From: Acestrorhynchus altus
Lineage: Eukaryota; Chordata; Actinopteri; Characiformes; Acestrorhynchidae
Assembly: GCA_034509495.1 (NCBI GenBank)
Contig: CM067515.1
Location: forward strand, 16,519,058-16,583,057
Direction: 5' to 3'
Length of the DNA stretch: 64,000 bases
Numbering within the stretch: the first letter of the stretch is position 1; each line of letters opens with the position of its first letter. Position numbers and translations under genes: made by a program. The notes under the pieces are model-generated. The model saw only the letters and a program-made list of their open reading frames with translations, searched no databases and was not told the DNA's origin. Below are positions 57,796 to 64,000 of the stretch, piece after piece.

Positions 57796-59089
57796 CAAAC
57801 CGGATTCCAAAAAAGTTGGGACACTAAACAAATTGTGAATAAAGTCTGAATGCATTGATGTGGAAATGGCAAATGTCTTATGTTTTATTTGTAATAGAAT
57901 ATAGATGACAGATCAAAAGTTTAATCTGAGTTAATGTAACATTTTAAAGGAAAAATATGTTGATTCAAAATTTCACAGTGTCAACAAATTTGGGACAAGT
58001 AGCAATAAGTGGCTGGAAAAAGGAAATTGAGCATTTAATGAACAGCTGGAAGACCAATTAACACTAATTAGGTCAATTGACAACATGATTGGGTATAAAA
58101 AGAGCTTCTCAGCGTGTCAGTGTCTCTCTGAAGCCAAGATGGTAAGAGGATCACCAATTCCACCATTGTTGCGCAGAAAGATAGTGCAGCAATACCAGAA
58201 TGGTGTTACACAGCGTAAAGTAGTTATCATCATCAACCGTGCATAACATCATCAAAAGATTCAGAGAATCTGGAACAATCGCTGAGCATAAGGGTCAAGG
58301 CCATAAAACTCTACTGGATGCTCTTGATCTCCGGGCCCTTAAACGTCACTACACCTCAAACAGGAATAACACTGTCAAAGAAATAACAGAATGGGCTTCC
58401 AATACTTCCAGAAAGCATTGTCAGTGAACACAATCCACCGTGCCATCCGCCATTGCCATCTGAAACTCTACAGTGCAAAGAGGAAGCCATTTCTAAGCAG
58501 ATGTTTGCACTGGGCCAGGGGTCATTTAAAATGGAGTGTGGCAAAATGGAAGTGTTCTGTGGTCAGATGAATCACGATTTGAAGTTCTTTATGGAACACT
58601 AGGACGCCATGTCATCCGGACCAGAGAGGACAAGGATAACCCAAGTTGATGGCCAGCTTGCAGTCCAGATCTTTCATCTATAGAGAACACTTGGCGCATC
58701 AAAAAGAGGAAGGTGCAACAAAGAAGGCCCAAGACGATTGAACAGTTAGAGGCATGTATTAGACACGAATGGGAGAACATTCCTATTTCTAAACTGCTGT
58801 TGAGAAAGCTCTGTCCCCAGATGTCTGTTGAGTGTTGTAGGAAGAAGGGAGGATGCCACACAGTGGTAAAAATGGCATTGTCCAAACTTTTTTGTGACTT
58901 GTTGATGCCATGAAATTTTGGAACAACATATTTTTCCCTTAAAATGATACATTCTCTCAGTTTAAACATTTGATCTGTGGTTTGTGTTCTGCTCTGAATA
59001 AAGTTTCAGATGTTGGCATCTCCACATCATTGCATTCAGTTTTTATTCACAATTTGTTTAGTGTCCCAACTTTTTTGGAATCCGGTTTG
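57796..59089 (+). mobile_element. Tc1/mariner-like element with decayed transposase
   Basis: A 1,294-bp element bounded by TA duplications (57,794-57,795; 59,090-59,091). Its ends (CCGGATTCCAAAAAAGTTGG at both sides, inverted) match almost perfectly over about 45 bp, and weaker pairing continues to about 90 bp. Plus-strand frames include HNIIKRFRESGTIAEHKGQG (DNA-binding domain), AIRHCHLKLYSAKRKPFLS, and near the end RRPKTIEQLEACIRHEWENI with KGGCHTVVK. The central DDE part with the QQDNA block is missing and frames are broken, so it is not autonomous, though its ends could be used in trans. Confidence 0.9.
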
Positions 59090-59345
59090 TATTGTTTTTT
59101 TGTATCAGTACAGTAAATCAGAAGTCTCATTTTTATTTTTAATATTAGTACAGAGATTCAAAATCTCATTTTTAATTTTTCATATAAGTACAGAAACTCA
59201 AAGTTACAACACTGAATTTTCAATACAGTAACTCCAGAACAGTACAGTAACTCTGAATGATTATATTGAGTGGTCAGTATCAGTGCAGTGACTAAAAATG
59301 ATCCTATTGAGTTTTCAGTGTCAGTACAGTAACTCAAATATGCAA

Positions 59346-61800
59346 CCTTTCTGTGTCAGAAATAACCTCTCATTTTTTATTCTCCACATCAATTAACTAA
59401 AGGAAAAACACTCTATATTGTGTCCATATATGTCACACAAAAGGACATTTTCCTGACCAGACCTCGTTAGATCAAATCCATCCGTTTGGCACTGCAGTGT
59501 GTTAGAGCACTAAGGGAGGTGAGTGTGTTCTTTTCTGCAGTGGGATTTAATGATCCAGCATCACCCAGACCCAGCCAAGACAAAGCTAATCCAGTTCTAA
59601 CCTAATTCCAGCCAGACACATGCCTGTCCCGACAGAGTTGCTCTAACACAATTTTAGCAGCCTCACACATGCATCCTGTTATCCTGGGGCTAATTTTATC
59701 CTCCCTTGTTTTGTAGGGTAAGCATCAGCAGCAGCAGTCAAGACTTCCTCAAATGTATGAGGAAGTGTTGGTACCTTTATCCAACATTATCCAAGTTATT
59801 AATCAGTCTAGAACACTGAATGGGGTTAAATATTGGTGGAGAAAAAAACTAAACAAACAAACGAAATAATGAGAGAAGATAGATTTGTAGAAGGGATGTT
59901 GACATAAGAAAAGTAATCATGAAGAAATTAAAATTAGAAATTTATTTTTTATTATTTTTTTTATTGTTGTGTAAAATGGATCAGGTGTAGCAAGCTAACC
60001 ATCCCCATCATCAGCAACCCCATAATCATCACCAACCCCAAACCCATCACCATCATTGCCAATACCAAATCTGTGATCATTATCAACCACACACCAAGAC
60101 TATGCCCATCATCATCACCAACCCCATAATAATAACCACCAACCCCAACCCTTTGTCACCAAACCCAGCCCCATCACCAACCCTATGATCATCATCAACC
60201 ACAAGCCCATTTTCATCACCAACACCATCACCATCTCCTCACCCAATATCAGTTCCATCACCAACACCTTTGTAACCATCATCTTTAACATCAGCTGCTT
60301 CCTCCTCATGATCATGTCGACTCTGAGATCCCTGAACCTCCTCAAGGTTTGTTCAGCTGTTCTTCTGAGCTGGAGAGATGATATCAAGCATATTCAAAAA
60401 ACAGTTTTCCAGACCTGTTTAGATTATTGTAAAATAAAACAGAGTCAGTTTTATGCATCAACATTTATTTATAAGTGATAAGTATCAGACTATCAAAAGT
60501 GCTTAATCTTTACTTAGTACAGACATAAACAAAACTATTGCTACAAGCTGCACCATAGAAAGCCAGTCCTTCAGCTTCAACAGTGTTCCTCTTCTTCAAT
60601 GCAGTGATTTATTCTCATCTGGAATTATTCTTCATACTAAACACTGTGAGCTCTTTAACTTTCTCAGGGAAGAAAAAGCCCAAATGCCAAATGCAGTCCA
60701 AATCCTACATGGCCTGCTGATTTATACTGACACTAACACCATCAGATCCAGACCTAATGATCCAATGAAATAAAATCTCATAGTCTGTATCAAAATCTAA
60801 TTTTGATTTGTGTTAAAAAAAGAAGAAAAACTGGCAGGTAGTTTGGATATCTTCTCATGTATGATTTAAGGCTTGCAAGCTAATGACTATTTTTTTAGAC
60901 AAAAAATAAATTAGGTTCTGCAATTGTGACGGTGTGATTTCTTTTAATTATGCATTTCCCCATTGAAAAAGTGTTCATTTATTGTTCAAATTTTGAAGCA
61001 ATGTTAGAAATGTAAAAACCTACAACCACAAATCTGGATCTAGAACTGCTGGGAGAAGTTACAAAAATGTGTAAAATACAACGACTTCAAATCTGAATCT
61101 CATTATAAAGGAAATCACCGTTTTTCAGAGGTGTGCTAATTATTGGTAGTAAAAGAGATTGATTTGCATGAAATTTACGTTACAAAACTCTTTACCGTCA
61201 GAGGCCTATGTTCAGTGTAATCCTCTTGAAACTTTCTCAAACTATTAAATTACAGTAATGAAAGGAAAAAATGTACAGTTTTCCATGATTTACATCACAT
61301 TTACACAAAAACAGAGACTGAAGAAGAAAGAGAGAGAGTTGCATCTTTTTTTTGTAAGTAATATACCTGAAAGCTGTTTTACAAAGCCATGTTTTTGATC
61401 TGTTTGTTGGAAGAGAGTTTATTATATTGGTTTTATACTGTAAACACTAAGAGCTTGTGCTTCAAGTCTCTTTCTATCCTCATAGCAGGAATAAACCATA
61501 TAATGTATGTTAATACAGTAATGATTCGACAATTTATTAGTCTTTTACAATATAGTGAGACTGCCACACAAAATCATTGTATTGCCATTTTCCCTTTTTG
61601 TAATAATTTGAATCTGTTAGTTGTTCTTTACATTGTCTCAATGTATCTCATTGTCTTGACTTTCATAATCATCAGAAATGCTCCGAAATGACTTGGAATA
61701 AAGTCATTTTACATGGACTTCCATTCGAATTTGCTGTAACATTGCTGTTTTTGAGGGTTTTGTCACAGCAATGACATGTGCTTATGTAACTGCAATAGAG
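59346..61800. other. Non-coding stretch with CATCACCAACCC repeats
   Basis: No gene is seen. At 60,003-60,290 an imperfect repeat of CCCATCATCATCACCAAC-like words fills about 290 bases and makes a chance Met/Val/Leu-rich minus-strand frame. The rest is AT-rich and looks unique. Confidence 0.55.
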
Positions 61801-61802
61801 TA

Positions 61803-62405
61803 CACAGTATGGACAAAAGTAATGGAACACTTGTTAAAACATTATCCCTTTGAAGTCCTTTGATTGAAGTCTTTAATGGAGTTATTTTGCTTTTGATGGA
61901 GCAACTATAGTCTATACTGTCCAGGGACAGCGTTCCTCTAGATTTTGGAGCATTGCTGTGAGGATCTGATTGTATTCCTAATGAGCATTAGTGAGGTTAG
62001 GATGATAAATGATAACTCACCACCACCCTCATGCCCAACTTATTCCAAAAGTATTAGATGGAGCACCATCATTCCGGAGAACACAGTTCCACTGCTCCAT
62101 AGCTCCATGTGAGGGGGCTTTGTGCTCCTCCAGCCCATACCTTGCTTTCATAATTATCTGCTCTTAACCCTTTTGTTGTCTTAATGGTCAAAAATTAGCC
62201 AAATCACATTTAATTGCAGAGAAACCCCCGTAATGATGTTTTTTCAACATGAAATTTGATTACTTTTCCTAAATTGTCTCCAAGATTGGAAAAAGGGAAA
62301 ATAATCAATGTTTACATTTCCAAGAAAGCTGTAAACCTCCAGGATACAAATATTAGGGTCATTTATGACCTGCCAGTTATAAAATCATTTACATTATCCC
62401 AAACA

Positions 62406-62471
<66 letters not shown>

Positions 62472-62735
62472 CATGGTAATTGTGAGCCTCTGTTGAAACT
62501 TGTCCTAATCCACCTATTTTGGGGGTTTAGTCAAGGTGGGTCACTTTGACCCTTAGGACATGGGGTGTATACAGAATAGTAAGACAACACAAGGGTTAAG
62601 AGTCCTATTCTATTGGCAATACATCTCTACAAAGACTACACAATCTATGTGTGAGCATTTGCACATCTATGTCAGCAATAGATACAAATTAAAGTAGCAG
62701 AAGGAGTGTCCACAAACATTTGGACATATAGTGTA
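61803..62735 (+). mobile_element. MITE family A copy carrying a nested insertion
   Basis: The left end TATGGACAAAAGTAATGGAA and the right end complement of TGTCCACAAACATTTGGACA define a copy of about 505 bp once the 428-bp insertion at 62,168-62,595 is removed. This matches the length of the 63.35-kb copy. Confidence 0.85.
62168..62595. mobile_element. piggyBac-type non-autonomous element
   Basis: It is flanked on both sides by TTAA (62,164-62,167; 62,596-62,599) and has inverted ends CCCTTTTGTTGTCTTA and the complement TAAGACAACACAAGGG (15 of 16 match). TTAA targets and CCC/GGG ends are the hallmark of piggyBac. The interior has no transposase and contains a (CA)n tract at 62,407-62,468. 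Confidence 0.85.
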
Positions 62736-62932
62736 TTTAGTCCATGTTGTGCAGCATTACTGAACTACCAGACTGCTCTCAGAGCACATTATCAAAACAG
62801 TGTCCAAATATAAAACACAAAATTACTGGACGTTTGAAGGGGAGGTCCAGCAGAGCTGATCAGAAGTCTCCTGTCGTCCAGTACAGCATCCAGTTAAAAG
62901 TCCCTCCTGGCTGGGACGAGATATGCTTTGAG

Positions 62933-62935
<3 letters not shown>

Positions 62936-62977
<42 letters not shown>
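62936..62977. repeat. (GT)n microsatellite
   Basis: About 21 units. Adjacent sequence (62,830-62,930, 62,980-63,070) is GC-richer and unique-looking, but no exon could be supported. Confidence 0.95.
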
Positions 62978-62979
<2 letters not shown>

Positions 62980-63351
62980 CTCCTTAATGCAAAGAGCAGA
63001 GTGCAATCCGGTCAATGTGTCCGAGGGCCGCAAGTCACAAATACACACGCCTTAGATCTCCTGGGGAAGTGATGGTGTTACACTGCGGACACAGTTTTTT
63101 CGCTCCCTGCCAAATGATACACAGTACATTAATGCATTACACAATACATATACGACCCAAATCCTATATTCTGATGTAATTTTATGGGTTTATCCTTTAC
63201 AAATTAAACAGGCTGTATATCTTTAAATGGGCCCTATTACAATTTGCTGCCTTGTATTTTGCCTTGTTCAAAAATCAGTCCAGGCTAAAGCACTTTTTAT
63301 AATTTCAGGATAAGTGGGTGGAGCTGCACACAGGCCAAACAGATAGATATG

Positions 63352-63857
63352 CACAATATGGACAAAAGTATTGGGACACCGGCTAACTGTTACTTCCAAA
63401 ATCAAGGGTATTAAAAATATTTTATCCTGCTTTTGTTGGAGCAACTGTCTCTACCATTCAAGGAAGACTTTCTACTATATTTTAGAATACTGGTATGAGG
63501 ATTTGATTGCATCCAGCATTAGCATTAGTGAGTTCAGTATGTTGAATGATCACAAAACCAACTCATCTCCAACTGTCTAAACTACTGAATGGAGCACCAT
63601 CATTCCAGTCTCCAGTTGCACTGCCCCACGGCTCAACGCTGGGGAGGATTTTTAATCCCTTTATCCCATACCTAGCATTAAGAATGGTGCCAATGGGTAC
63701 ATGCTAATCTGCTCCAAAGGGTTATACTCTATTGGTAGTACTTTTTTCCAGGGGACTAGACATGCTGTGTGTGTATTTGCACATCCATGTCAGCAATGGG
63801 TGTAACTTAATATAGCTTCATTAGAAGGGTTGTCCACAAATATCTGGGCATATATTC
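63352..63857 (+). mobile_element. MITE family A, most complete copy
   Basis: It begins TATGGACAAAAGTATTGGGA and ends with the complement of the same type (GTTGTCCACAAATATCTGGG). Imperfect inverted ends of about 25 bp bracket some 505 bp without coding capacity. This serves as the reference for the other copies in the window. The superfamily is uncertain; TA-rich flanks suggest Tc1/mariner. Confidence 0.75.
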
Positions 63858-64000
63858 ATATGAATTCAGGTCATTTTAGAAGCTTGGTTTGTCTATAGGG
63901 GCTTTGAAGATTTGGATTTTATTTATAAAAATCTAGAGCCCTTTAATGTCAACCTTAAATCATTGTGGATTTCTTTGTGTCCCTGGTCAGTTTAAATACA

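Larger units (their letters stand above)
56700..59345. repeat. Degenerate ~40-bp satellite split by insertions
   Basis: Units close to CAGTATCAGTACAGTAACTC plus AAAATCATCATATTGAATTTT recur at 56,730-56,820, 56,945-57,020, 57,205-57,275, 57,600-57,795 and 59,092-59,345. Three SINE copies and a Tc1-like element interrupt what was once one array. Confidence 0.75.

Noticed and set aside
60115..60387. Met/Val/Leu-rich minus-strand frame resembling membrane protein
   Set aside because: It is a by-product of CATCACCAACCC-type repeats.
62830..63070. Possible exon of an unseen gene around the (GT)n tract
   Set aside because: GC-richer sequence but no family similarity, and frames depend on the repeat.

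Overview
This is a window of vertebrate nuclear DNA, almost certainly from a teleost fish. It is AT-rich and full of long (CA)n tracts. Its genes are split by GT-AG introns, and it carries typical fish repeats: Tc1/mariner and hAT relics, tRNA-derived SINEs, and 5'-truncated non-LTR retroelements. One gene, elovl8, is a fatty-acid elongase family described from teleosts. Species cannot be told from this sequence. I joined exons by hand using splice sites, phase and remembered family sequences; no transcript evidence was available.

Layout. 1-11,624 has no exon I can support. It holds an AT-rich minisatellite, two non-LTR 3' ends, a MITE relic and possible conserved non-coding blocks. 11,625-16,844 (+) holds the last three coding exons of a GLIS-family zinc-finger transcription factor (GLIS1-like), with a poly(A) signal at 18,202. 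20,576-25,261 (-) is a complete elovl8 (7 coding exons, 264 aa). 27,327-33,408 (-) is a complete mutyh DNA glycosylase (15 coding exons, 522 aa). 34,790-42,216 (-) is a complete armh1 (11 coding exons, 410 aa). 45,202-52,730 (-) is a complete guk1 guanylate kinase (7 coding exons, 197 aa) with a probable untranslated first exon at about 55,629. 56,000-64,000 has no gene. It is a mosaic of a degenerate 40-bp satellite cut by SINEs and a Tc1-like element, plus MITEs, one of which contains a nested piggyBac-type insertion.

The four minus-strand genes lie head to tail, and the GLIS-like gene converges on elovl8. Their products are not one pathway: ER lipid elongation (elovl8), repair of oxidised DNA (mutyh), GMP phosphorylation (guk1), and an armadillo-like protein of unclear role (armh1). 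MUTYH and ARMH1 (1p34) and GLIS1 (1p32) all lie on the same human chromosome arm, so most of the order looks like conserved synteny.

I found no convincing new biological system. The best leads are three splice acceptors that directly abut dinucleotide microsatellites, two GC-AG introns in mutyh (one 105 nt, in frame and open), and cleanly readable nested transposon insertions.
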